In this document: one piece after another, positions 1 through 8,115 of the stretch
How positions within the stretch are numbered: the stretch's first letter is position 1
Layout of the letters: every line of letters starts with the position of its first letter
Source of the DNA: Clostridium sp. CAG:433
Lineage (GTDB): Bacteria > Bacillota_I > Bacilli_A > RF39 > UBA660
DNA: 25,459 bases
Assembly (NCBI GenBank): GCA_000433675.1
Contig: FR893542.1
Span: forward strand, 1 to 25,459
Direction of reading: 5' to 3'
Position numbers and translations under genes: made by a program
The notes under the pieces: generated by a model
What the model was told of the DNA's origin: nothing
Database searches by the model: none
Seen by the model: only the letters and a program-made list of their open reading frames with translations

Positions 1-327
1 AGAGCAGGAGCAATACACGCAATGATGAGTTACAGGACCCTGTTTATTTTTAGTAATATATGACTCATCACATAGATTGCCCTTGGAGACCCTGTTACAG
101 GACCCTGTATATTTTTAGTAATATATGACTCATCAAATTGAATTGTCTTCCATAAGTTCGTTACAGGACCCTGTTTATTTTTAGTAATATATGACCCAAG
201 TAGCCATCGATAAAATAGTTGCGAAGTTACAGGACCCCGTTTATTTTTAGTAATATATGACTTACTATTTTGGTGTATATACTAATAAAGAGTTACAGGG
301 CCCTGTATATTTTTAGTAATAATAATT
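1..327 (+). CRISPR. Type II CRISPR array, trailer (3') end; leader lies left of the window
   Basis: Five 36-bp direct repeats start at 29, 94, 160, 226 and 292. Each begins GTTACAGG, carries the core TTTTTAGTAATA, and the first four end ATATATGAC. Spacers occupy 65-93 (29 nt), 130-159, 196-225 and 262-291 (30 nt each), and 1-28 is the end of another spacer, so the array continues leftwards. Repeats 1 and 3 are identical. Repeat 2 has one substitution and repeat 4 has one. Repeat 5 (292-327) has substitutions and a divergent 3' end after about 320, as expected for the oldest, leader-distal repeat. The direction is set by the tracrRNA anti-repeat at 1439-1470, which is complementary to the + strand repeat, so pre-crRNA is read rightwards with spacer 5' and GUUACAGG as the start of the crRNA repeat part. 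Confidence 0.97.
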
Positions 328-343
328 GAAAGGAATAACAAAT

Positions 344-1408
344 ATGGAACTAATAATCAAGTTAGATGATAAAAACTGTAATCTAAATTTTGACAAAAAT
401 ATTATTTTGTTTGGAAAAAATAATTCATATAAAAATAAATTTATTAATGAACTTACAAATAGTCTAACAAAAAATAAAAACAATATTTTAATAAATGGTA
501 AGGTGTTTAATACTAATGATTTTAATATTATAAATATAAATGAAGAAACTGATTTTAGTAATGAATTTAAATTTACAAAAAATAATACACTTAGACAATT
601 AATTTATAATGACATTTCAAAAAAAATAAATGAAAATAAAATTATTGAATATACTAATGAAATATTTGATATAATTGATGAAAAAATAAATAACTTATTA
701 GATAAAAAAATTAATAAAAAAAGCGATAATAATATTTATTTTGAAATAGAAATTCCAAATATAAATTCAATTATTGATAAATTTACAAACATTTATATAG
801 ATGATATGCTTTTAACAGACAACAAAATATCAAAATCCATGAAAAGAAAATTACTATATCAATTATATTTTTTAGATAAAAAAAAATTATCAAATAAACC
901 AACAATAGTTATAATAAATAATTTTGATGTATACCTAAACTCCGAGGAAATAATAAAATTATTAAATGATATAAATTCATTAACAAATGATAATTGTCAT
1001 TTTATTTTAAGTAGTTGTAATAATATATTTGAATACATAAATTTAAAATATTACAATATATACAAAATTACAAATAAAGTTATTTCAATCAATGAAATTA
1101 ACAATGCAATTAAAACTTTTTTAATAAAAAATGAATATAAAAGCAACAATACAGATATAGAATTTAATGAATTCTATAATAATAATGAATATTTAATATC
1201 GGAGGAAGAAATATCAAATATAAGAAACTTATTATTTAACATAAAACCATATTTGATTAATAAAATATTAAACAGTAATAATATTAAGTTAGTATTATCT
1301 AAACCAAATAATATAAATCAGGATTATATAATATGTGAAAATAATAAAGAAAAAGAACTTTTTAATGAAATCTGCCTCTTATTTATTGACCACAAAGAAA
1401 ATATATAG
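344..1408 (+). CDS. csn2: Long Csn2-like adaptation protein (type II-A)
   Basis: A 354-residue protein, extremely rich in Asn, Ile and Lys. In Csn2 proteins a degenerate ATPase-like fold forms a DNA-end-binding ring that works with Cas1-Cas2 in spacer acquisition. Here the N-terminus has a glycine-poor P-loop remnant (FGKNNSYKN), a helical middle region, and a hydrophobic Walker-B-like strand followed by a helix and another strand (PTIVIINNFDVYLNSEEI, then CHFILSS). That order parallels the C-terminal half of streptococcal Csn2. About 100 extra C-terminal residues make it resemble the roughly 350-residue Csn2 variants rather than the 220-residue type. ATG 344 is chosen over TTG 326 because GAAAGGA at 328-334 sits about 9 nt before it. 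The gene follows the degenerate terminal repeat directly and is on the strand opposite cas9-cas1-cas2, which is unusual. The family call rests on position plus fold-like pattern; a diverged ATPase of another family is possible. Confidence 0.72.
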   Translation: MELIIKLDDKNCNLNFDKNIILFGKNNSYKNKFINELTNSLTKNKNNILINGKVFNTNDFNIININEETDFSNEFKFTKNNTLRQLIYNDISKKINENKIIEYTNEIFDIIDEKINNLLDKKINKKSDNNIYFEIEIPNINSIIDKFTNIYIDDMLLTDNKISKSMKRKLLYQLYFLDKKKLSNKPTIVIINNFDVYLNSEEIIKLLNDINSLTNDNCHFILSSCNNIFEYINLKYYNIYKITNKVISINEINNAIKTFLIKNEYKSNNTDIEFNEFYNNNEYLISEEEISNIRNLLFNIKPYLINKILNSNNIKLVLSKPNNINQDYIICENNKEKELFNEICLLFIDHKENI

Positions 1409-1414
1409 TACAAT
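1386..1414 (+). promoter_or_regulatory. Promoter of the tracrRNA, inside the 3' end of the Csn2-like gene
   Basis: TTGACC (1386-1391), a 17-nt spacer and TACAAT (1409-1414) make a near-consensus housekeeping promoter. The predicted start of transcription is about 1421. The -35 box lies within the last codons of the Csn2-like gene and the -10 box begins right after its TAG stop. Confidence 0.82.
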
Positions 1415-1420
1415 TTAATT

Positions 1421-1537
1421 GTCCTGATAATTAGGGCGTATATTACTAAAAATTTACAGGTTTCTGTAATAAGGCATAATGCCTTAGGTTTGATCTGACC
1501 TTAAAGATCACAAGCAGACATTAATGTCTGCTTTTTT
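1421..1537 (+). ncRNA. tracrRNA for Cas9
   Basis: The anti-repeat at about 1439-1470 (ATATTACTAAAAAT, then ACAGG, then CTGTAAT) matches the reverse complement of the array repeat, with a small internal bulge and several positions that would form G-U pairs. It runs straight into AATAAGGC and a compact nexus-like hairpin at 1471-1485 (AAGGC, loop ATAAT, GCCTT). One or two further small stems (about 1485-1510) follow, then a terminator hairpin. This order, anti-repeat, nexus, 3' hairpins and U-run, is the classic tracrRNA architecture. The 5' end is inferred from the promoter. It is transcribed in the same direction as the array, so read-through from array and csn2 is also possible. Confidence 0.93.
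1514..1537 (+). terminator. Intrinsic terminator of the tracrRNA
   Basis: Perfect 7-bp stem GCAGACA (1514-1520) and TGTCTGC (1525-1531) with loop TTAA, followed by six T. It forms the 3' end of the tracrRNA. Confidence 0.93.
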
Positions 1538-1540
1538 GTA

Positions 1541-1566
1541 AATAAAAAGAAAGTAAAACCTTCTTT
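1541..1566 (-). terminator. Probable terminator of the cas9-cas1-cas2 operon
   Basis: On the - strand, just after the cas2 stop, AAAGAAGG (1566-1559), loop TTTTA and CTTTCTTT (1553-1546) form an 8-bp stem with one G-U pair, followed by a T-rich tract. It separates cas transcription from the convergent tracrRNA. Confidence 0.6.
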
Positions 1567-1569
1567 CGA

Positions 1570-1887
1570 CTAAAATACTAGCAAATTTTCTATAGATATA
1601 TTTTCCTCTATTTTTTTATTACCAGAAAACATAATCATATTATTATATTGATTTTCTGTGATCTGTAATAGTCTAATATTTCCAATTTTGGGTGTATTTA
1701 TTTTTAATCTATTTATGTGTTTATATAAATCATCATTATTTTTACATATTCTTGAGTAAACAGAATACTGCATCATTATAAAACCATCATCTAATAAATA
1801 TTTTCTAAATTTAGTTGCTACTTTTCTTTCATTTTCGGTTATTACTGGTAAATCGAACATAACAATAATTCTCATAAACTTACTCAT
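1570..1887 (-). CDS. cas2: CRISPR-associated endoribonuclease-fold protein Cas2
   Basis: 105 residues, standard Cas2 length. Cas2 dimerises and bridges two Cas1 dimers in the spacer integration complex. The N-terminus MRIIVMFDLP is the ferredoxin-fold first strand with the conserved Asp. FRKYLLDDGFIMMQYSVYSR and the GNIRLLQITENQ strand are typical of type II-A Cas2. The start at 1887 keeps a short N-terminal extension (MSKF) like that of streptococcal Cas2. The start overlaps the cas1 stop by 8 nt, so the two are translationally coupled. It is the last gene of the - strand cas operon. Confidence 0.96.
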   Translation of the reverse strand: MSKFMRIIVMFDLPVITENERKVATKFRKYLLDDGFIMMQYSVYSRICKNNDDLYKHINRLKINTPKIGNIRLLQITENQYNNMIMFSGNKKIEENISIENLLVF

Positions 1888-2770
1888 AGATTAATGTCGG
1901 TAAATCTAATTTTACCTCACCATCCGAAAATGATTTTATATAGCTCTTTATTAATAAACTTATACTATATTCAATAGTATACTTTTTCCCATTATGAATA
2001 ACCTCTTTATTTAATAAATTTATTAATTGTTTCCTAAAATCAAATGATAATGGATATACAATTAAATCTTTATTATCATAAACAAATTTATCAACAACAC
2101 TACGATATGATTCTAAAAAATCATATGCAAGATTAAAATTATTTATTTTAGATTTATGATGAATTCCAAGATATGTATTAAGACCAAAAACTGAAAGATT
2201 TCTGATAATTGCACTTGCAAGTATTGTGTATCCATAATTTAATGCTGCATTTATTTTATCATCATAAAATCTGATAAAGTCACTTCCAAAAAGACTTCTG
2301 AAATATAATTTTGCAGATAACCCCTCTCTATTTTTAGAATCTCCATCAATTATTTCTGTTAAATATTCATTTAATTTTTTTATAGGAAAATCTTCGCATG
2401 TTGTCATTTCTAATACCTTGATACTATTTTCAATTTTCTTATGTACAATCTGGTTCCAAAATTCTTTTTTTGTACTTTCATCTACTTCTAACTGATGAGA
2501 AAAAACATCCAATTGTTTAAAATGATAATTATAAGAATACATTATAGAAGTTGGTTCAAACTTTTCATCACATACAATTAAAGAAATGGCATTTTTACCA
2601 AATTCTGCAAGTAATCTTGTAGTTATAACTGTTGAAGAATCCTCTATTAACACATAATTTATATCTTCTAATGGAACCTTTGAATTATTACCTTCTTTTT
2701 CAATTACTAACTGATTATCTTTAAAATGAATTTTTTCACTTTTTTTAATTATAACTTGTCTATAACCCAC
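1880..2770 (-). CDS. cas1: CRISPR-associated integrase Cas1
   Basis: Cas1 is the metal-dependent integrase that inserts new spacers at the leader end. With GTG 2770 as start the protein has 296 residues and opens with GYRQVIIKKSEKI, matching the usual G-W/Y-R-x-V opening of type II Cas1. AGGTGA precedes this codon by about 6 nt, whereas the GTG at 2779 lies inside that Shine-Dalgarno. In this numbering the metal ligands fall at E149 (REGLSAKLYF), H205 (LGIHH) and D217/E220 (YDFLESYR), the spacing known for type II-A Cas1. The start overlaps the end of cas9 by 11 nt, so cas9, cas1 and cas2 form one coupled operon. Confidence 0.97.
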   Translation of the reverse strand: MGYRQVIIKKSEKIHFKDNQLVIEKEGNNSKVPLEDINYVLIEDSSTVITTRLLAEFGKNAISLIVCDEKFEPTSIMYSYNYHFKQLDVFSHQLEVDESTKKEFWNQIVHKKIENSIKVLEMTTCEDFPIKKLNEYLTEIIDGDSKNREGLSAKLYFRSLFGSDFIRFYDDKINAALNYGYTILASAIIRNLSVFGLNTYLGIHHKSKINNFNLAYDFLESYRSVVDKFVYDNKDLIVYPLSFDFRKQLINLLNKEVIHNGKKYTIEYSISLLIKSYIKSFSDGEVKLDLPTLIYE

Positions 2771-5700
2771 TAACTTCACCTAAAATACTTATTGATAATT
2801 TATCAATTTTAACTATAGTCGAAGAGGTCACTCTGTATCTTTCCATGCTTTTATCAAAAATATTATTATTACCTATAATATCATATCCATCACCAATTGT
2901 ACTCTTTATTTCTAATTTTCCTCCTGAAAAACCAACTACGTACGCGGTAGATTTATTACCTGTTTTTGTTTTTATCCTAATAAGATCATTTTTATATATT
3001 GACATAATTAGATCATATTCATTTTTTACATCTTTATATAGTAAAATTTTATTATTTTTACCTTGACCATATTCTAATTTAATTGAAAAATTAATATTCT
3101 TACCTTTTTCATATGCTTTAATTTGTTCAATTTCAAATATATCATAGGATGTAAAATATAATTTGTTATCTTCTTTATTTTTTGATTTAAATACATCTAT
3201 TCTATATATTCCACCTTTTTCAACATTACCATTATTTACAACATGTCCTGTAGCATTATATTTAGTATATACTTTTATCTTTCTTATTTCCTTTTGTTCT
3301 TTATCATTTGGATTAACCGGATATTTCCCATCATGCATTTTTAGTGCTTCCTCACCAGTTTCACAATTACCAAACCATTTTACTAAAGCATTATATATAT
3401 CTTTTGAGCCACCTTTACAATCCGGAATATTATCTAAATCTTTTTTCTTTACTTTAGAAATAGGAGTTTTTAAAGTTTTATATGTAACTTTATCTTCTCC
3501 AATGCCAACCTCTTTTAATCCATAATATGTTTCTTCATGTAATCTACCTGAAATTTTATTTTTCGCAACTGATGGAATTAAAACATGAATTCTATTTAAT
3601 TCTGAAGAGGTATAAGTTCCTAAATTTTTTAAATTCCATTTTAAAACTTCTAAATCTCTCTCATAAACTCTTAATTTTGCTTCTTCTACAAAATTATTAT
3701 ATGGTGTTGGAAAAATTAACTTACTTACATTATGTTTTGAAAAATATATATTATTTTGAGCGACTTGATTTTTTATATATTGTCTTAATTCTAACTCTTT
3801 GATTTCACCAGTTTCTTCATCGTAATAATTATATAAATCATCATTTATATTACCTGTAGATATTTTACCTAGTTCATTTTTAGTAATACCATCAACGTAT
3901 CTACTAAATTTTTCATATAGTGTTATCTTTTGTTGTAATGATTTTGTAATAGATGCGATTACTAAAGCATCCATTGCATGATGTAAATGATTATCTCTAT
4001 CCTTATTTATTCCCTTTTTCATATCTTCTGGCATTATATAAGTTTTTGATATATAACTATGTGTAAGTCTATTAAATCCCCATCTTGCACGCAATTTCGC
4101 TGTGATTGCTCCAGGAAAAGCATTTACTTCATCAACATTTAAATATGCTTTTATAAGCGATAAAAGCTCTCTACTTATATATTTTGTATCATTTAAATTT
4201 TGTTCTCTCATTTCTCTTTCAGCATCTTGGTCTAAATTTTTTAATAGATAATTATCTTTCTTATTTTGAGAAATTGATAAACTATTGATAAACGCTTCAT
4301 ATTCTTGCCATTTATCAGTTTTTCCAAACCATTCATATGGTGTCTTATTTCCTTTATCCTGATTATATTTAGTGTATACTAATGTTTTATTTAAATAATT
4401 ATCATTATATGTTCTTGAATATGGCAATATATGATCAATTTGTACTATATTATTTGAAAATAAATCCTCTAACTTTATTTTTTTCATACTATATCCACAA
4501 AATTCTTTTTGTTCTTGCCAAAGTTTATACTTTAATAAATCATTGCCTGTTATTTTTGATTCATCTGAAAATAATTCTAATTCAACAAGATGTTTTTTTA
4601 TTCTTTCATTTTCATATTGCTTGTCTTGTTGATTTTTTTCTATGATTCTTCTTTCTTTCTGTGTTTTAGCAAGTTCTCTCGCTGTTTCTATATTAATTAT
4701 CTTAGGAGAACCATATTTTTTTATTATTGCATTAATAACTTTTCTTGCTTGAGTAAGTGATCTTATAACCCTTTGATTAGTTATATTTTTTGAAACATAA
4801 ACAGGTACAAGTAAATCCTCTTTTATAGTGTCTTTATATAAATTTGAATGATTATATCCTATTTTATCCATTGCTTTATCATATGTTATACCTTCAAGCA
4901 TAATCGGAATTAATTTTCTTATTATATCTGTAGATAACATTAAATGATCTTTGAAATTGGGCAAATTTTCAACAAAATTGCTATCATCAAATCTAGAATC
5001 AATAATTAATGAATTATGTATATGTTCTTGAATTTCATTATTAACTTTATAATCTGTACAATAAAGTGCGAGTTCATCTAAAAATTCTATATTATCCTTT
5101 ACATCATTCCAAGTACCAGAATTATAAGATAATGTTATTGCCTTTTTTAATAAATTGTATCCTTTAAATTCTATTAATGTTTTTGAAAATAATTTTTCAT
5201 TATAAATATCATCGTATATTTTTTTATTTTCTTCATCTAGGGAATATATATCAATTTTTTCTTCTTTAGAAATATTTAGTTTTTTCTTTAATTCATCTAT
5301 TACTTTGATATACTCACTCTTTGACAAATTTAAATCTTTAACTTTTATATTTTTAATACCTAATATTTTTATTAGCGATTTATAAGTTACTTTATTCTTA
5401 TTTTTTGCTTCATCTATTAGTTCATTTATTTGTTCTTTTGTTAATTGCTTGTAACTGTCATCATCTATTTTATATCTTAAATTAACTAGTTTAGATATTG
5501 ATACAAACAATTCAGATGAAAATGCATATTTTGGCGCTCTAGCTTTTTTATCAAATGAACATACACCCGTCATTTTTTTTATTAAATCTCCACCATATGG
5601 TGATCTTACTTTTACTTTATTTCCATTTGCATCTTTTGCATAATAATAACCTGGACCTTCTGAATAATGTCTTCTAGAGTTATATATTTCTAAATATTCA

Positions 5701-6413
5701 TTTTTAAAGTTATCATCAATTAATCCAAAACCAATTTGACTATCTAGAACTTTATTAATTTCCTCTAAATACATTTCATTTGTAACAGATAATTTATAAT
5801 CATCTGGTCCATTCTTTATTTTATTTTTAAATTTTTCATTCTTAATATACATTTCTGAAATAGTACGATATTTCTTTTCTTCCATTAAATTTGTATTTTC
5901 TTTAATTGCTTCTTTGACTTTTCCATTATCATTATCACTTGATTCTTCCCTATTTGATTTATATCCTCTTTTTTTAGCATAATGAACTAAAATAATAGAT
6001 AATTCATCATTAGTTAATTTTCTATCTAATGCTTCAACTTTTAACTTATATGGATTTGTATCCTTACTCTTATAATAGTTGTTTACCATATCATTAAATA
6101 TTATTGTTAATTCTTCATTTTTAACAGAAACAATATTACTTGTAATATTACCTTTCAAATATCCTTTTTCATATAGTAAATTTCTTACTCTATCTAATCT
6201 GAATTCTCTTCTTCTTATTACTCTTCTTGTTCCTCTTTTTTCTCTTCTTTCTTTTGCCTTACTGTCACCAGTTTTTTCTACTTCACCTGGACTAAATATT
6301 CTACTTCCAACATCAATTATTTTATAAGGATTATTATTTTCATCTAGAGCAAGTAACCCCCATCCAACTGATGATATCCCAATATCAAGACCTAAAACAT
6401 AATTATACTTCAT
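2760..6413 (-). CDS. cas9: Cas9 RNA-guided DNA endonuclease, 1217 aa
   Basis: Complete effector nuclease guided by the crRNA-tracrRNA pair. RuvC-I has D10 in LGLDIGISSVGWG. An Arg-rich bridge helix covers about 52-77. The recognition lobe includes the conserved GVCSFDKKARAPKYAF segment near 283-298. RuvC-II has E576 (INIETARELA). The HNH domain has D660-H661 (QIDHILPYS) with N684 and N689 (NQDKGNKTP). RuvC-III has H812 and D815 (HHAMDALVIA). The C-terminal third would contain the PAM-interacting domain. All catalytic residues are present. The length lies between compact (about 1050) and streptococcal (about 1370) Cas9. ATG 6413 has a perfect AGGAGG 6 nt upstream. It is first in the operon and its stop overlaps cas1. 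Confidence 0.98.
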   Translation of the reverse strand: MKYNYVLGLDIGISSVGWGLLALDENNNPYKIIDVGSRIFSPGEVEKTGDSKAKERREKRGTRRVIRRREFRLDRVRNLLYEKGYLKGNITSNIVSVKNEELTIIFNDMVNNYYKSKDTNPYKLKVEALDRKLTNDELSIILVHYAKKRGYKSNREESSDNDNGKVKEAIKENTNLMEEKKYRTISEMYIKNEKFKNKIKNGPDDYKLSVTNEMYLEEINKVLDSQIGFGLIDDNFKNEYLEIYNSRRHYSEGPGYYYAKDANGNKVKVRSPYGGDLIKKMTGVCSFDKKARAPKYAFSSELFVSISKLVNLRYKIDDDSYKQLTKEQINELIDEAKNKNKVTYKSLIKILGIKNIKVKDLNLSKSEYIKVIDELKKKLNISKEEKIDIYSLDEENKKIYDDIYNEKLFSKTLIEFKGYNLLKKAITLSYNSGTWNDVKDNIEFLDELALYCTDYKVNNEIQEHIHNSLIIDSRFDDSNFVENLPNFKDHLMLSTDIIRKLIPIMLEGITYDKAMDKIGYNHSNLYKDTIKEDLLVPVYVSKNITNQRVIRSLTQARKVINAIIKKYGSPKIINIETARELAKTQKERRIIEKNQQDKQYENERIKKHLVELELFSDESKITGNDLLKYKLWQEQKEFCGYSMKKIKLEDLFSNNIVQIDHILPYSRTYNDNYLNKTLVYTKYNQDKGNKTPYEWFGKTDKWQEYEAFINSLSISQNKKDNYLLKNLDQDAEREMREQNLNDTKYISRELLSLIKAYLNVDEVNAFPGAITAKLRARWGFNRLTHSYISKTYIMPEDMKKGINKDRDNHLHHAMDALVIASITKSLQQKITLYEKFSRYVDGITKNELGKISTGNINDDLYNYYDEETGEIKELELRQYIKNQVAQNNIYFSKHNVSKLIFPTPYNNFVEEAKLRVYERDLEVLKWNLKNLGTYTSSELNRIHVLIPSVAKNKISGRLHEETYYGLKEVGIGEDKVTYKTLKTPISKVKKKDLDNIPDCKGGSKDIYNALVKWFGNCETGEEALKMHDGKYPVNPNDKEQKEIRKIKVYTKYNATGHVVNNGNVEKGGIYRIDVFKSKNKEDNKLYFTSYDIFEIEQIKAYEKGKNINFSIKLEYGQGKNNKILLYKDVKNEYDLIMSIYKNDLIRIKTKTGNKSTAYVVGFSGGKLEIKSTIGDGYDIIGNNNIFDKSMERYRVTSSTIVKIDKLSISILGEVSGL

Positions 6414-6461
6414 GTACTCCTCCTGTATTATGTTAACTTATAATTAATTTATTTAATTTAA

Positions 6462-6497
6462 GAAAAAGCAATACTAACCCTTTGGATTAATACTGCT
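6462..6497 (-). terminator. Terminator between the HEPN/phosphoesterase unit and cas9
   Basis: On the - strand a 14-bp stem with three G-U pairs and loop AAA (6497-6467) is followed by TTTTTCTT. It ends the upstream unit and isolates it from cas9. The G-U pairs form only in the - strand RNA, which supports the orientation. The remaining 6414-6461 and 6498-6592 are AT-rich; no clear cas9 promoter was recognised. Confidence 0.85.
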
Positions 6498-6592
6498 CAT
6501 CCATTTAAATTTTAACATAAATTACACAAATTTAAAATGATTATATAAAAATTTTTAGTTTAAAACTTAATTATTTAACAGAAAAAAGTGTA

Positions 6593-7513
6593 TTATAATT
6601 CTCTAGGGCAATTATCTTTATATTTTACATCATTAAATCCATACACTTTTTTACAATTATTACAAATAAGTGCTATCTCATCGTTTCCAATAATATTAAA
6701 CCCATCACCTTTTTGAATTATTATATTGCTTGAACTACATACAGGACATAATACTTTTTCTTTAAATACTTCATTACTACTAAATGCATCTCTAACTATT
6801 TCATATCCATCTCTATTAAATTTTGGAACAAATTCTCCATTATTAAATTTTTTTATTCTTCCAAACATAAACTCTAATTTATCGACCTGTTTTTCAATAT
6901 GATAATGTCCACAATACCATTTATCATAATCTATTTTTTCCTCTACTACATCTAAAAATTTTTCCATTGTTTTATCTATTTTAGATTGATCTAGTTTTAA
7001 TTTAAATGCTTCAACTGGTTCATACTTAAGTGGACATGTATGTGATAATATTATATCTACATACTTACCTGAATACTTATCTAAAATATTATTCATTTCA
7101 TCAATTGATAATTGCTCATTTTTAAACCAAGGATAATTATTAATTATTCTATAATTCTTATCTATAGAATATGCTCCACCAATTACTAATATATTTTTAT
7201 CATTAATATTATAAAGCTCTCCATTTTTAGCAAATATTAAATTAGGATAATCTTCTTCAATAAATACTTTACCATTAAACATATTTACTTCTTTATAAGT
7301 ATCTATATTCTCTGGTCTTTCTTCATGATTTCCTTGAATACAAAATAATTTTATTTTTAATGAATTTAATCTTGATTTCAATTTTCTATCATCTTCATTT
7401 AAATAATAATTTATTCCAACATCACCAAGTATTATTAATATATCATCTTCTGTAAAATTTAAATTATATAATCTTGCAAAATCTCTATGTGTATCTCCTG
7501 TTATATAAATCAT
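6593..7513 (-). CDS. Calcineurin-like metallophosphoesterase with C-terminal zinc ribbon
   Basis: 306 residues. The phosphoesterase core is intact: D7 and H9 (GDTHRD), D31 (LGDVG), N62-H63 (GNHE), H158 (SHTCP) and H203/H205 (GHYH), the standard dimetal ligands of the family. Two CxxC pairs (C256/C259 and C284/C287; CPVC and CNNC) form a C-terminal zinc ribbon, suggesting nucleic-acid or protein binding. ATG 7513 is preferred over GTG 7522 because AGGTG lies 6 nt upstream of it. It follows the HEPN gene with no gap and shares its promoter. The substrate is unknown; a role in repairing or hydrolysing the product of its HEPN partner, or in controlling it, is inference only. Confidence 0.85.
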   Translation of the reverse strand: MIYITGDTHRDFARLYNLNFTEDDILIILGDVGINYYLNEDDRKLKSRLNSLKIKLFCIQGNHEERPENIDTYKEVNMFNGKVFIEEDYPNLIFAKNGELYNINDKNILVIGGAYSIDKNYRIINNYPWFKNEQLSIDEMNNILDKYSGKYVDIILSHTCPLKYEPVEAFKLKLDQSKIDKTMEKFLDVVEEKIDYDKWYCGHYHIEKQVDKLEFMFGRIKKFNNGEFVPKFNRDGYEIVRDAFSSNEVFKEKVLCPVCSSSNIIIQKGDGFNIIGNDEIALICNNCKKVYGFNDVKYKDNCPREL

Positions 7514-7522
7514 TAATTTCAC

Positions 7523-8086
7523 CTACTCTTTCCCTAACATCATTTTATCATTATCATACAATTTACTAAAATCTATACATAAATTAATTACCAATTCTAA
7601 AAACTTTTTTATCGAGGTTAAAATTGAACTATCTAATAAATAATCACCATATTTATCTATTTTATTTGCATTAAAAGAATAATCAATGTGAGCATATATT
7701 TTATCTCTTGCAGTTTTTATATATTTTTTTAATAAATAATCATACTTTTTTATCTCATTTCTGTACTTATTTATTAAATTTTTAAAGTTAACCATTTTAC
7801 ATTGTTCACATTGATTAAATAACTTTTCTAAGCAAATAGTATCTAAATTGGTATCAGTTAATTTTGCCACTCCTATTATAATTTCATATTTAAGGGATGT
7901 TATTGTAGCAATTAATAATTTTGGATATTTTTTAAACATTTCTGTATTATCTATTTCACTCCATCCTTCTTCTGATATTATAAATAAATATTGCTCTACA
8001 CAATTTAAAATTTCACGAGCATCCATTATTATAGAAAATAAAGACGACTGAATATTAGTAGCCTTTCTTCCTCTTACTTCTAGCAT
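7523..8086 (-). CDS. HEPN-domain protein, AbiU2-like
   Basis: 187 residues, mostly helical. The motif ARDKIYAHID (R127 to H133, Rx5H) is the RNase signature of HEPN domains, and the R-D/N-K-x-x-A-H-x-D form is characteristic of AbiU2-type HEPN proteins linked to abortive infection. If active it would cleave RNA, in the cytoplasm, probably as a dimer. GGAGAT lies about 8 nt before ATG 8086. It is first in a two-gene unit with a metallophosphoesterase and lies directly upstream of cas9, with its own promoter (8116-8124). An effector or toxin role is inferred; a housekeeping HEPN function cannot be excluded. Confidence 0.75.
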   Translation of the reverse strand: MLEVRGRKATNIQSSLFSIIMDAREILNCVEQYLFIISEEGWSEIDNTEMFKKYPKLLIATITSLKYEIIIGVAKLTDTNLDTICLEKLFNQCEQCKMVNFKNLINKYRNEIKKYDYLLKKYIKTARDKIYAHIDYSFNANKIDKYGDYLLDSSILTSIKKFLELVINLCIDFSKLYDNDKMMLGKE

Positions 8087-8115
8087 TGATTATCATCTCC
8101 TTCAACTTCAACATT

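Noticed and set aside
29..327. Reading the array on the - strand, with the leader next to the csn2-like gene
   Set aside because: The tracrRNA anti-repeat at 1439-1470 is complementary to the + strand repeat, and the degenerate repeat is at the right end, so the leader must be on the left.
326..343. TTG 326 as start of the csn2-like gene
   Set aside because: ATG 344 has GAAAGGA at proper distance; the TTG lies upstream of and inside that binding site.
2845..6327. Several + strand reading frames of 70-120 codons inside cas9
   Set aside because: All are antisense to well-supported Cas9 coding sequence, without ribosome binding sites.
6414..6592. Second array or tracrRNA-like element upstream of cas9
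   Set aside because: The only structure is the hairpin at 6467-6497, which is a - strand terminator with no similarity to the CRISPR repeat.
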